A DNA stretch of 6,421 bases from Candidatus Poseidonia sp. (GCA_013330155.1 DUIU01000013.1:1-6421), one strand, 5' to 3'. Positions 1-5,960 are shown, counted from the stretch's first letter. Made by a program: numbers and translations. Notes: generated from the sequence alone by a model not told the origin.

Positions 1-85
1 CATCAGTTACGAGCCCAATGAATCTGAGCCCAACCCGCTCGCTTCTGAGACAACCGAACGGGAAGAAGATTCACTTTCAGTTTGA
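1..85 (+). CDS. Probable C-terminal tail of an upstream gene (5' partial)
   Basis: The frame beginning at base 2 is open from the window edge to a TGA at 83-85. It encodes about 27 residues (beginning ISYEPNESEP, ending EEDSLSV), rich in Glu, Ser and Pro, like the acidic, disordered C-terminal tails common in marine archaeal proteins. No start or domain is visible, so the product cannot be named. The frame beginning at base 3 is also open, to a TAA at 87-89, but gives a basic, less protein-like tail. After both stops the sequence becomes AT-rich and stop-dense, so a gene probably ends here. The choice of frame is an inference from composition only. Confidence 0.4.
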   Translation, partial: ISYEPNESEPNPLASETTEREEDSLSV

Positions 86-232
86 GTAAATTAAAACGAA
101 AAGTGAACTAAACAGGCCACTGCTTAGATGTTCTAACCGATAATCCATGATTTATCGTCCATGGTATTTTCTCACCCTCTTTCGTTTCTTCATATACTGA
201 GGCACACCCATATCGGGTTGAAGGGATGAAAG
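86..232 (+). promoter_or_regulatory. Intergenic spacer and putative radA promoter/leader
   Basis: This AT-rich stretch has stop codons in all forward frames and no convincing gene on either strand. It should hold the radA promoter. A TATA-like GATTTATC lies at 149-156, which would place transcription start near 178-180. A second candidate, CATATAC at 191-197, would give a very short leader. A pyrimidine-rich run at 167-190 could help terminate the upstream gene or be part of the leader. Just before the radA start, AAGGGATGAA (221-230) is a partial match to the archaeal ribosome-binding consensus. None of these elements is strong enough to choose between. Confidence 0.3.
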
Positions 233-1267
233 ATGCCAACGAAATCGAAGAAAAAAGCGAGCATTAAAGTTGAAAAGAATGAAGCACCGGTGGAGGAAGA
301 GGTTGCTTCAATGACCGAAGAAGAAGAGGTCAAAGTGACCATCGAAGACCTGCCTGGTGTCGGGCCTGCGACCGCTGAAAAATTGCGTGAAGCTGGTTTT
401 GACGAACTGTTGGGCCTTGCTGTTATGTCGCCTGCCGACCTTGCAGAAGAAGCTGAATTGGGCGAGGCAGTCTCAGCCAAGATCATCGCCGCAGCCAAGA
501 AAATGGCCAACATCGGTGGATTCGTTTCGGGTGATGCCCTGCTTGAGCGCCGACGAGAAGTTCAGAAGTTGTCCTCCAGGGTTCAATCCATCGACGACTT
601 GCTGGGTGGTGGCTTTGAAACGCAAGCCCTCGTGGAAGTCTACGGTGAATTCGGAAGTGGAAAAACGCAAATCGGACACCAATTGGCCGTGAACTGTACC
701 ATGCCCGTTGAACAAGGTGGCTTTGACGGCGATGTGTTTTACATCGATACCGAAGACACCTTCCGACCAGAGCGCATCACGCAAATGGCCCGTGGCCACG
801 GACTCGACCCTGAGTACGTGTTGTCCCGCATCCACGTTGCCCGCGCCTACAACTCCGCCCACCAAATGCTCCTTGCTGATGAAATCAAGCGCATGAGCAA
901 GGGACTGAATGTCAAGATGATCATCGTCGATTCCTTGACCAGTCACTTCCGAGCTGAATTCATCGGTCGTGGAATGCTCGCCCGCCGCCAGCAGAAGTTG
1001 AACAGCCACCTCAAGGACCTGAAGAAACTCGCTGACGTGAACAATGCGTTGGTCTTGGTCACGAATCAAGTGCACTCCAAACCTGACGCCATGTGGGGCG
1101 ACCCGACCAAGCCAATCGGCGGTCACATCCTCGCCCACGCCAGCACCTTCCGACTTTACCTTCGAAAGGCCAAGGGTGGACGGCGCATTGCTCGACTGGT
1201 CGACTCTCCAAACCTCCCTGACGGCGAGTGTGTCTACCAGGTCACCGAAGAAGGCCTACGCGATTGA
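233..1267 (+). CDS. radA: DNA repair and recombination protein RadA (archaeal RecA/Rad51 family)
   Basis: RadA forms ATP-dependent nucleoprotein filaments on single-stranded DNA and carries out homology search and strand exchange in recombinational repair. The 344-residue protein has the usual family length. An acidic/basic tail (1-35) precedes a helix-hairpin-helix domain whose signature is [13 protein letters not shown] (39-51). The linker carries the polymerisation motif as FVSG (97-100), an FxxG version of FxxA that I recall also in haloarchaeal RadA. The ATPase core follows: Walker A GEFGSGKT (138-145), [10 protein letters not shown] (173-182), Walker B MIIVD (229-233), [11 protein letters not shown] (246-256), and the DNA-binding L2 region with [17 protein letters not shown] (289-305). 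The N-terminal domain separates it from RadB, which lacks it. The ATG at 233 is preceded by a weak ribosome-binding site and gives the expected N-terminus. No key residue appears to be missing. ftsZ follows on the same strand, so cotranscription is possible. Confidence 0.97.
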   Translation: MPTKSKKKASIKVEKNEAPVEEEVASMTEEEEVKVTIEDLPGVGPATAEKLREAGFDELLGLAVMSPADLAEEAELGEAVSAKIIAAAKKMANIGGFVSGDALLERRREVQKLSSRVQSIDDLLGGGFETQALVEVYGEFGSGKTQIGHQLAVNCTMPVEQGGFDGDVFYIDTEDTFRPERITQMARGHGLDPEYVLSRIHVARAYNSAHQMLLADEIKRMSKGLNVKMIIVDSLTSHFRAEFIGRGMLARRQQKLNSHLKDLKKLADVNNALVLVTNQVHSKPDAMWGDPTKPIGGHILAHASTFRLYLRKAKGGRRIARLVDSPNLPDGECVYQVTEEGLRD

Positions 1268-1340
1268 TTCGGCTTCGTCGTTGAGGGCCCCAAACCGTTG
1301 GATGCTGCCCCTTGAAGGGCGGCACATTCAAAATGTCTTC

Positions 1341-2483
1341 ATGGGAAATCTGCCCATGCGCCATTTGATTGAACGGGTACTGGAACTCTCCGAGGATGAA
1401 CAACGCGTGGTCCAGATCGAGGATACTCCAGGACAGGGTTCAGAAGAAGAATTGCGAGCCTTGCTCGAGTCGCTTCAACCCAGAATCCGAGTCTACGGTG
1501 TGGGTGGCGCAGGATGCAACGCTATCAATCGCTTATTCGATGAAAAGTTGTTTGATTCGTCCTATGTTACGGGATACTCCATCAACACGGATGCTCAAGC
1601 CCTCCTCCAATCACCGATTCAAGAAAAGGTGCTCATCGGTCGAACCGCTCGAGGACGTGGTGCTGGAGGCGACCCGACCAAGGGTGAAGCCGCTGCACTT
1701 GAGTCAGAACGCGTGCTGCGACGCATCACCAACGATACCCAACTCGCCATCATAACCGCTGGAATGGGCGGAGGCTCCGGAACTGGAGCCGCAGGCCACA
1801 TCGCTCGTCTTGCCAAGGCCCAAGGTGCCATGACCATCGCTGTGGTCACCTATCCATTCAAGTCCGAGGGTTCCCTTCGAAAGCAAAACGCCGAGTGGGG
1901 ACTGGAGCGGTTGCGTGAGCACTGCGACACCATCCTCGTCATCCCCAACGAACGACTCTTGGAAATTGAAGGCGTCAAGGACCTCCCCATTGCAAGTGCC
2001 TTCCGTGTTGGCGATGAGTTGTTGGTCCGCTCCATAACCGGTGTCACAGAACTGCTGACCACCGACGGCATGGTCAACCTTGACTTTGAGGACCTCAAAT
2101 CCATCGTCCAATCCGGCGCCGGTGTTGCGATGATTGGCCTCGGAAGCGCTCGAGGCCCTGGTCGGGCCGATGCCGCCACCATGGAGGCGCTGCATTCCCC
2201 GCTTCTCGATTTGGACATGAGCGATGCCCGAGGCGCGCTCATCAACGTCGTAGGTGGCGCAAGTTTGACGCTCGGAGAAGCAGAACGATGTTCGCAACTC
2301 ATCAAGGAACAGATTTCACCGAATGCCAAAATCATCTGGGGTGCGGCCGTCAAAGAGGAGCTTGGTGATGAATTACGAGTCATGCTGGTCTTGACGGGTG
2401 TGAAGAGCGACCAAATTCACGGGTCGACAGAAAACCGTCAATTGCGAGCCCTTCGAAATCGACAAATTGAGTTCGTCAACTGA
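1341..2483 (+). CDS. ftsZ: Cell division protein FtsZ (tubulin-like GTPase)
   Basis: FtsZ polymerises with GTP at mid-cell and scaffolds the division ring. From the ATG at 1341 the protein has 380 residues. A 47-residue N-terminal extension, rich in Glu, precedes the first nucleotide-binding loop GVGGAGCN (53-60). Next come GAGGDPTKG (107-115), the tubulin signature GMGGGSGTG (141-149), and the T7 synergy loop NLDFED (246-251), whose acidic residues complete the GTPase site of the next subunit. The intact NxDxxD and GGGSGTG motifs argue for a functional FtsZ rather than a CetZ-type tubulin. The protein ends RNRQIEFVN, resembling the short hydrophobic/acidic tail peptides of archaeal FtsZ that bind partners; this is inference. 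I cannot assign FtsZ1 or FtsZ2. The start is uncertain: in-frame ATGs lie at 1302, 1341 and 1356 and none has a good ribosome-binding site. The frame stays open upstream into radA, but that part is only an overlap shadow. Confidence 0.95.
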   Translation: MGNLPMRHLIERVLELSEDEQRVVQIEDTPGQGSEEELRALLESLQPRIRVYGVGGAGCNAINRLFDEKLFDSSYVTGYSINTDAQALLQSPIQEKVLIGRTARGRGAGGDPTKGEAAALESERVLRRITNDTQLAIITAGMGGGSGTGAAGHIARLAKAQGAMTIAVVTYPFKSEGSLRKQNAEWGLERLREHCDTILVIPNERLLEIEGVKDLPIASAFRVGDELLVRSITGVTELLTTDGMVNLDFEDLKSIVQSGAGVAMIGLGSARGPGRADAATMEALHSPLLDLDMSDARGALINVVGGASLTLGEAERCSQLIKEQISPNAKIIWGAAVKEELGDELRVMLVLTGVKSDQIHGSTENRQLRALRNRQIEFVN

Positions 2484-3098
2484 TCACGGCCGTCCCACGG
2501 ACCACAACAGGCCCACGAGCGCCATCAATCCAACGAGAAGGATGAGCCGGTCGGTTTGACTGACCCCATCAATGCCTTCCTTTGGCGCAAGGTCTCCATC
2601 GTATGCTGCGCCTGGGACCACGGACTCAAAGACGTGCCAAGCATCACCAGATGGAGCGTTGTTGCCATTGACAGCGTTCGCATATACAACAAAGTTCGCT
2701 GCTGTGTCATTTTCTGCAGGGGCCTGCCAAACAAGGTCCCACGAGCGAGTGAATGACCCCTCGTACGTGTGGGTCCAACCACCGTCCAATTCCTGTACAC
2801 TCGAATCATTTTCAAGGAGGAGGGTTCCTTCATCAACCAAGAGTCTGAATCCTCCCTGGGAACCGTTTTCCGACACGGGGACGCTGCTGTTGACCACCAA
2901 CGTCATGCTGTAGTTTTGATTTGATTCAAATGCTTCAGGCAAACCCTGCACTTCGATGATCGTGGAGGAATCGGGAGTGTGGCAGAGGCACCCTTGGTCG
3001 GCTTCTGAGCCCAGACCATTGGGTGATGCCAAGACCCAATTGCTGGCCATCACGGTGAGCAACAACACACCGGCGGCGAGGCAGCGGCGTGGAGCCAT
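2484..3098 (-). CDS. Secreted, membrane-anchored choice-of-anchor/Reeler-like domain protein with a CxCH motif
   Basis: This 204-residue protein has a classic signal peptide: basic MAPRR, a hydrophobic core at about 7-23, and likely cleavage after VLA (22-24). A single hydrophobic helix near the C-terminus (about 185-200) is followed only by VGRP, which suggests a type I protein held in the membrane with its body outside the cell. Just after the signal peptide is GCLCH (36-40). The body is predicted beta-rich, with NYSMTLVV (62-69), GGFRLLVDEGTL (82-93), a Trp-rich strand region (108-124), and FVVYANAVNGNNAPSGDAW (136-154). This pattern matches the choice-of-anchor V/Reeler-like domains I recall from marine archaea and Bacteroidetes; the role is unknown. 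The family motif is often CxxCH, the haem c signature, whereas here it is one residue shorter. The gene converges on ftsZ with no bases between the stops. The ATG at 3098 fits the signal peptide well. Confidence 0.8.
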   Translation of the reverse strand: MAPRRCLAAGVLLLTVMASNWVLASPNGLGSEADQGCLCHTPDSSTIIEVQGLPEAFESNQNYSMTLVVNSSVPVSENGSQGGFRLLVDEGTLLLENDSSVQELDGGWTHTYEGSFTRSWDLVWQAPAENDTAANFVVYANAVNGNNAPSGDAWHVFESVVPGAAYDGDLAPKEGIDGVSQTDRLILLVGLMALVGLLWSVGRP

Positions 3099-3170
3099 GA
3101 TGTCGCCACGGGGTGCTGTGGTATGAGGGTTACTTTTTGTCAGAGATAAGTGGGCTTTTTACCGAAAGTC

Positions 3171-3183
3171 TTTAATTATTAAA
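3171..3183. promoter_or_regulatory. AT-rich palindrome, possible TATA element in the divergent intergenic region
   Basis: TTTAAT-T-ATTAAA is a perfect inverted repeat with 6-base arms around a single T, between the leftward gene starting at 3098 and the rightward gene starting near 3198. It lies 15 to 30 bases before the candidate starts of the rightward gene, the spacing expected of an archaeal TATA box with a leaderless or very short-leader transcript. Being symmetrical, it could also direct leftward transcription, with a leader of about 50 bases. Promoter function is inferred from position and AT content only. Confidence 0.4.
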
Positions 3184-3197
3184 AGGACTTATGGTTA

Positions 3198-3953
3198 GTG
3201 AAAGTGGCGAATATGTGGGTAATTGATGATGAAGAAAAAAACATGATGAAAGCGAAAATGGACTACAGCCACGAACGGGGATGGGGGCTCAATGAAGCAG
3301 CCATTGTGGTCTTGAACACCATGCTCGCAGGTGCAAGAGATGGTTGGTTTTTCTGCGTGAAGCAAGACGGGCTTGACGAGCTTGAATTTCTTCGATGGAC
3401 CGAGGAACTCCGCCCCGTTCTTGGTGCGATTGGCCTCCATGTCGAACCTGGTGTTTTTGTCAGACGAAGGCTCAAACTTGTGCGAGGCAAAATGTTGTTC
3501 ATTCCAAAAAAACAGGCACCCGTCCGATTGGTGAAGACGTTCGTGTTATTTGTCGCCTCGTCACAAGAAACCGTAAGCTCCTTGGCCGATTGTTACTACA
3601 TTGCACGGCAATCCAAAGGGCGCATGTTTGAGGCCGATGGTGCGAAGATTCACCCTGAACAAGAGCGGGCAGAGGAATTGCTCGGGTCCATCTTGGGCGT
3701 ACCGGACTACGTTATCCAAGACTACAAACAGGTCAAGCCGCGGTTCATCACCTACGTTGCTCAATCCTTGCATGACATAACAGCGGAAATGGACGAAGAC
3801 CACCCTTGGGCGAAATACCTGTGTTGGGATCTGCATGATGACCCGTTTGATTTGATGTCTGATTCGGTGTCTCGAAGGGCTGCAATGGCCTGCCATGACC
3901 TCATGGAAGGATTTCCTCGATGGCATCCATTGGAGAAACATACTGGCGTATGA
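3198..3953 (+). CDS. Hypothetical soluble protein, family not recognised
   Basis: I do not recognise this 251-residue protein. No signal peptide, membrane helix, nucleotide-binding loop or paired-cysteine motif is visible, so it is probably cytoplasmic. The N-terminal part mixes acidic and basic residues (DDEEKN at 10-15), then RGWGLNEAAIVVLNTMLAG (27-45) looks helical. A basic strand-like section FVRRRLKLVRGKMLFIPKK (87-105) follows, then LVKTFVLFVASS (111-122). The C-terminal half has GVPDYVIQDYKQVKPRFITYV (167-187) and a Trp/His/Asp-rich stretch with DDPFDLMSDSVSRRA (214-228). The start is uncertain. GTG at 3198 has an AGGA about 10 bases upstream (3184-3187), while the in-frame ATG at 3213 fits a short-leader transcript from the TATA-like palindrome and would give 246 residues. 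It stands alone: it diverges from the secreted-protein gene and is separated from the next cluster by a promoter. Confidence 0.75.
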   Translation: MKVANMWVIDDEEKNMMKAKMDYSHERGWGLNEAAIVVLNTMLAGARDGWFFCVKQDGLDELEFLRWTEELRPVLGAIGLHVEPGVFVRRRLKLVRGKMLFIPKKQAPVRLVKTFVLFVASSQETVSSLADCYYIARQSKGRMFEADGAKIHPEQERAEELLGSILGVPDYVIQDYKQVKPRFITYVAQSLHDITAEMDEDHPWAKYLCWDLHDDPFDLMSDSVSRRAAMACHDLMEGFPRWHPLEKHTGV

Positions 3954-3972
3954 GTTGAAGGCGGATTGAAAA

Positions 3973-3982
3973 GTGATATCAC
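3973..3982. promoter_or_regulatory. Perfect 10-base palindrome, candidate operator of the SPFH cluster
   Basis: GTGATATCAC is its own reverse complement and ends 8 bases before the TATA box of the SPFH gene. A regulator bound here could block or help transcription factor B and TATA-binding protein loading. The cluster encodes an Arc-like RHH protein, a fold that often binds short palindromes and represses its own operon, so autoregulation is a reasonable guess. The palindrome is short enough that chance occurrence cannot be excluded. Confidence 0.35.
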
Positions 3983-3990
3983 ATTGATAG

Positions 3991-3998
3991 TTTTATAG
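3991..3998 (+). promoter_or_regulatory. Archaeal TATA box upstream of the SPFH gene
   Basis: TTTTATAG lies with its centre about 26 bases before the ATG at 4021. In archaea transcription usually starts about 25-27 bases after the box centre, so the mRNA would begin at or right next to the start codon, giving a leaderless transcript. This agrees with the lack of a clear ribosome-binding site before 4021. It is the best promoter candidate in the window and would serve the three-gene cluster. Confidence 0.6.
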
Positions 3999-4020
3999 TA
4001 TTGGCAAAGAACCGAGAGCC

Positions 4021-4920
4021 ATGAACGGAAGACATCGGTTCAAGGACACGCCTCTCGATTCAGTCAACGGCTTCTTTGGGCTTTCAATCCATATAGCGCT
4101 CACGGGTGTCATCCTTCTTGGCCAAGTGCTATGGGTGGGTGATTGGACTTGGATTTTGGCGTTTCTCTTGAACATCGTTGGTGGCATCTGTTGGCTCCTC
4201 ATGTGGAACTGTTACGCCATTGTCAATCCAAATGAAGCCGTCGTCGCCCAATTCTTCGGAAAATACGTGGGGACGCTCAAACAAGAGGGTTTTCGATTTT
4301 TCATGAATCCATTCTATGGAAAGACGAGAATCTCCCTGCGAATCAACAACTTTGAATCGAGTAAACTCAAGGTCAACGATGTCAATGCAAACCCAATCAA
4401 CATCGCTGCCGTTGTGGTTTGGCGCGTTGACGATGCCGCAGAGGCCTTGTTTGAAGTTGAGCAATACAAGCACTACGTACAAATCCAAAGCGAAGCGGCC
4501 TTGAGGGAGATGGCTACAAAGTACCCCTACGATGCCATCGAGGAGAAGGATTTGGGGGGCATCACGCTTTCAGGACACCAAGATGTCATCGCCACCGAAC
4601 TCCAAGCTTCGGTTGAGAACCGTCTGTCCAGAGCAGGCATTAGTGTCCTTGAAGCGCGCATCAGTTATCTTGCTTATTCGACCGAAATTGCGCAGGCAAT
4701 GCTCCGCAGACAACAAGCGAGTGCTGTGGTTGCGGCTCGGCGTGAAATCGTGGATGGAGCCGTCGGAATGGTCGAATTGGCTCTTGAACAGCTAAGCGCC
4801 AAACAGATCATCGACCTTGATGAAGATAAGAAAGCCACCATGGTGAGCAACCTTCTCGTGGTGCTTTGTTCTGAAACCGATACGACGCCTGTCGTGAATA
4901 CAGGGACCTTGTACCAGTGA
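4021..4920 (+). CDS. SPFH/Band 7 (prohibitin/stomatin-type) membrane protein
   Basis: This 299-residue protein has two adjacent membrane helices (about 19-39 and 43-62), then a Band 7 domain beginning at AIVNPNEAVVAQFFGKYVGT (66-85). Clear family blocks follow: RINNFESSKLKVND (107-120), NPINIAAVVVWRVDDAAEALF (124-144), QSEAALREMATKYPYD (156-171), and EARISYLAYSTEIAQAMLRRQQA (211-233), which leads into the helical oligomerisation region. It ends with MVSNLLVVLC (274-283) and PVVNTGTLYQ (290-299). SPFH proteins form large membrane-bound ring or cage assemblies that organise lipid domains and regulate proteases; the exact role of this subfamily is not known to me. The C-terminal blocks closely match bacterial homologues I recall, which are typically followed by an Arc-like gene, as here. 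The ATG at 4021 fits a leaderless promoter. The next gene begins 9 bases after its stop. Acquisition from bacteria is plausible but untested. Confidence 0.93.
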   Translation: MNGRHRFKDTPLDSVNGFFGLSIHIALTGVILLGQVLWVGDWTWILAFLLNIVGGICWLLMWNCYAIVNPNEAVVAQFFGKYVGTLKQEGFRFFMNPFYGKTRISLRINNFESSKLKVNDVNANPINIAAVVVWRVDDAAEALFEVEQYKHYVQIQSEAALREMATKYPYDAIEEKDLGGITLSGHQDVIATELQASVENRLSRAGISVLEARISYLAYSTEIAQAMLRRQQASAVVAARREIVDGAVGMVELALEQLSAKQIIDLDEDKKATMVSNLLVVLCSETDTTPVVNTGTLYQ

Positions 4921-4929
4921 GTTGAGACC

Positions 4930-5142
4930 ATGGGTGAGAGTATGGATCAGGGGCGCTCCAGTGATGACCGGCGACGAAAGCCGAGGGTTGAGAAGAAAAA
5001 ACTCCTCCTCAGAATTGACCCAAAGCTGCATCGGCAGTTGCGTCTTTGGGCCGAAGAGGATTTCCGTTCAATCAACGCACAAATTGAATTCCTTTTGAAA
5101 AAGGCTGTTTCTAGCCGGCAGAGCGACTTTGACAACGATTAA
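4930..5142 (+). CDS. Arc-like ribbon-helix-helix protein, partner of the SPFH gene
   Basis: This 70-residue basic protein has a charged N-terminal arm (1-23), a beta-strand KLLLRI (24-29), helix A PKLHRQLRLWAEE (31-43), a turn, helix B RSINAQIEFLLKKAV (46-60), and a short acidic tail. It aligns without gaps to phage P22 Arc: RSINAQI matches Arc RSVNSEI, and Arg28 matches the base-contacting Arg13. The other two Arc base-contact positions, Gln9 and Asn11, are Lys24 and Leu26 here. DNA binding is therefore likely from the fold, but specificity must differ, and a purely structural role is possible. RHH proteins act as dimers. The gene is 9 bases after the SPFH stop, so the two are surely cotranscribed. 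ATG 4930 is used here; the in-frame ATG at 4942 is preceded by GGGTGAG (4932-4938), a good archaeal ribosome-binding match, and may be the real start (66 residues). Either start keeps the whole domain. Confidence 0.85.
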   Translation: MGESMDQGRSSDDRRRKPRVEKKKLLLRIDPKLHRQLRLWAEEDFRSINAQIEFLLKKAVSSRQSDFDND

Positions 5143-5145
5143 CTC

Positions 5146-5155
5146 AGGAGATGAT
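5146..5155 (+). promoter_or_regulatory. Strong ribosome-binding site that decides the start at 5160
   Basis: AGGAGATGAT matches the archaeal anti-Shine-Dalgarno complement AGGAGGTGAT at nine of ten bases. Two in-frame ATGs at 5151 and 5154 lie inside or at the end of it and are too close to be used. The ATG at 5160 follows after 4 bases, the normal gap. This site is far stronger than those of the neighbouring genes, which suggests efficient internal translation of the third gene in the cluster. Confidence 0.65.
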
Positions 5156-5159
5156 GAAG

Positions 5160-5933
5160 ATGGGACTCATGGACAAAGTGGGGGAATCCAAACCAAGTGT
5201 TGGAGGCGTATCCACCCAAGAACGTGCTGAACAATTGATGGAAGCAGTGGATGGCCACATGTTACCCTCTGGCGTGGAGATGCTTCGAGAGGACGAACAA
5301 TACAGCGGTGGAAGGGGGACGGAGTACCTTGAAGGCGCGGGAGAGTGGTTCCATTTTCTGTTCTTCCAAATCATTTTCTTGGGATTCCTTATCGTCCCAG
5401 GAATCTTCGTTGTTGGTGGGGTATTAGGTCTGCTTTCTGGCTCTCCTGCCGGCATCATTTTGATTTGTGTTGGGAGTCCAATTCTCTACTTCAGTGCACC
5501 TTACTGGTTCAAGAAAATCTTCAATCCCGACCCAATCGTTCTCCTCACTTTGCGAACCTATTACGACGAGAATTCGAAATTCTTTCTCAAAACCATCGAA
5601 GAAGAAAACATCACCTACGGAGAGGTGTATGAAACTGAAATTGGTTATGCCCTCCAGGTCACCGCTAAGCATCGAATCACAGCACTTCACGATCCAGGGT
5701 CCGATGGTGCCGTTCGTCCACCATCCTACTCGGTCTTTGTGTGGGAAGACAAGAATGAAGATGACCAAGCCGTCATTTTCTTGGAAAAGTTGGACTACAG
5801 AGCATCGGAAGAAGACGCTGAACAACGGGCAAGATTACTCGCCAAACGCATGGGCTTGAGGACCACCAATCCCATCGTTCAAAACGAAATGAATCGCTAT
5901 GCTTACAGCGACCAGAGGGTTTTCTTCAGATGA
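5160..5933 (+). CDS. Two-helix membrane protein of unknown family, third gene of the SPFH cluster
   Basis: The start at 5160 is chosen because of the ribosome-binding site at 5146-5155, giving 257 residues; ATG 5151 would add three. I do not recognise the family. An N-terminal cytoplasmic-looking region (1-62) contains STQERAEQLMEAVDGHMLP, probably helical. Two hydrophobic segments follow (about 64-92 and 97-117), forming a hairpin that would leave both ends on the same side. The rest (118-257) looks like a soluble alpha/beta domain, beginning with DPIVLLTLRTYYDE (124-137), passing PPSYSVFVWEDKNED (187-201) and AVIFLEKLDY (204-213), and ending in a charged helix EEDAEQRARLLAKRMGL (217-233). 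It lies 17 bases after the RHH gene stop, so it is probably cotranscribed with the SPFH and RHH genes. A role at the membrane beside the SPFH assembly is inferred from context only. No protease or transporter signature is visible. Confidence 0.85.
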   Translation: MGLMDKVGESKPSVGGVSTQERAEQLMEAVDGHMLPSGVEMLREDEQYSGGRGTEYLEGAGEWFHFLFFQIIFLGFLIVPGIFVVGGVLGLLSGSPAGIILICVGSPILYFSAPYWFKKIFNPDPIVLLTLRTYYDENSKFFLKTIEEENITYGEVYETEIGYALQVTAKHRITALHDPGSDGAVRPPSYSVFVWEDKNEDDQAVIFLEKLDYRASEEDAEQRARLLAKRMGLRTTNPIVQNEMNRYAYSDQRVFFR

Positions 5934-5960
5934 TGCATGTAGGTTCATCAGAAACCATAC

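Noticed and set aside
473..1138. Long reverse-strand open frame (221 codons) inside radA
   Set aside because: It lies wholly opposite the well-conserved radA core and its translation shows no domain; it is a by-product of radA codon use.
233..1267. RadB rather than RadA
   Set aside because: The N-terminal helix-hairpin-helix domain and the full L2 region are present; RadB lacks the former.
1044..1340. Extension of the ftsZ frame upstream into radA, giving a 479-residue protein
   Set aside because: The upstream part is the wrong frame of conserved RadA sequence and has no FtsZ similarity; the overlap is a shadow.
1704..2383. Two reverse-strand open frames (197 and 177 codons) inside ftsZ
   Set aside because: Both are opposite the conserved FtsZ GTPase core; their translations are low in complexity and show no family motif.
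1341..2483. CetZ-type tubulin rather than FtsZ
   Set aside because: The GGGSGTG signature and the NLDFED T7 loop are the standard FtsZ forms.
4930..5142. Antitoxin of a toxin-antitoxin pair, with the 257-residue membrane protein as toxin
   Set aside because: RHH antitoxins are common, but the neighbour is a large two-helix protein unlike known toxins, and the conserved partner appears to be the SPFH gene.
5424..5825. Reverse-strand open frame (133 codons) inside the two-helix membrane protein gene
   Set aside because: No promoter, ribosome-binding site or domain; the forward frame has a strong ribosome-binding site and clear membrane helices.
5931..5950. TGATG...CATCA stem as a terminator after the membrane-protein gene
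   Set aside because: Only five base pairs with a ten-base loop and no following T-run; too weak to support.
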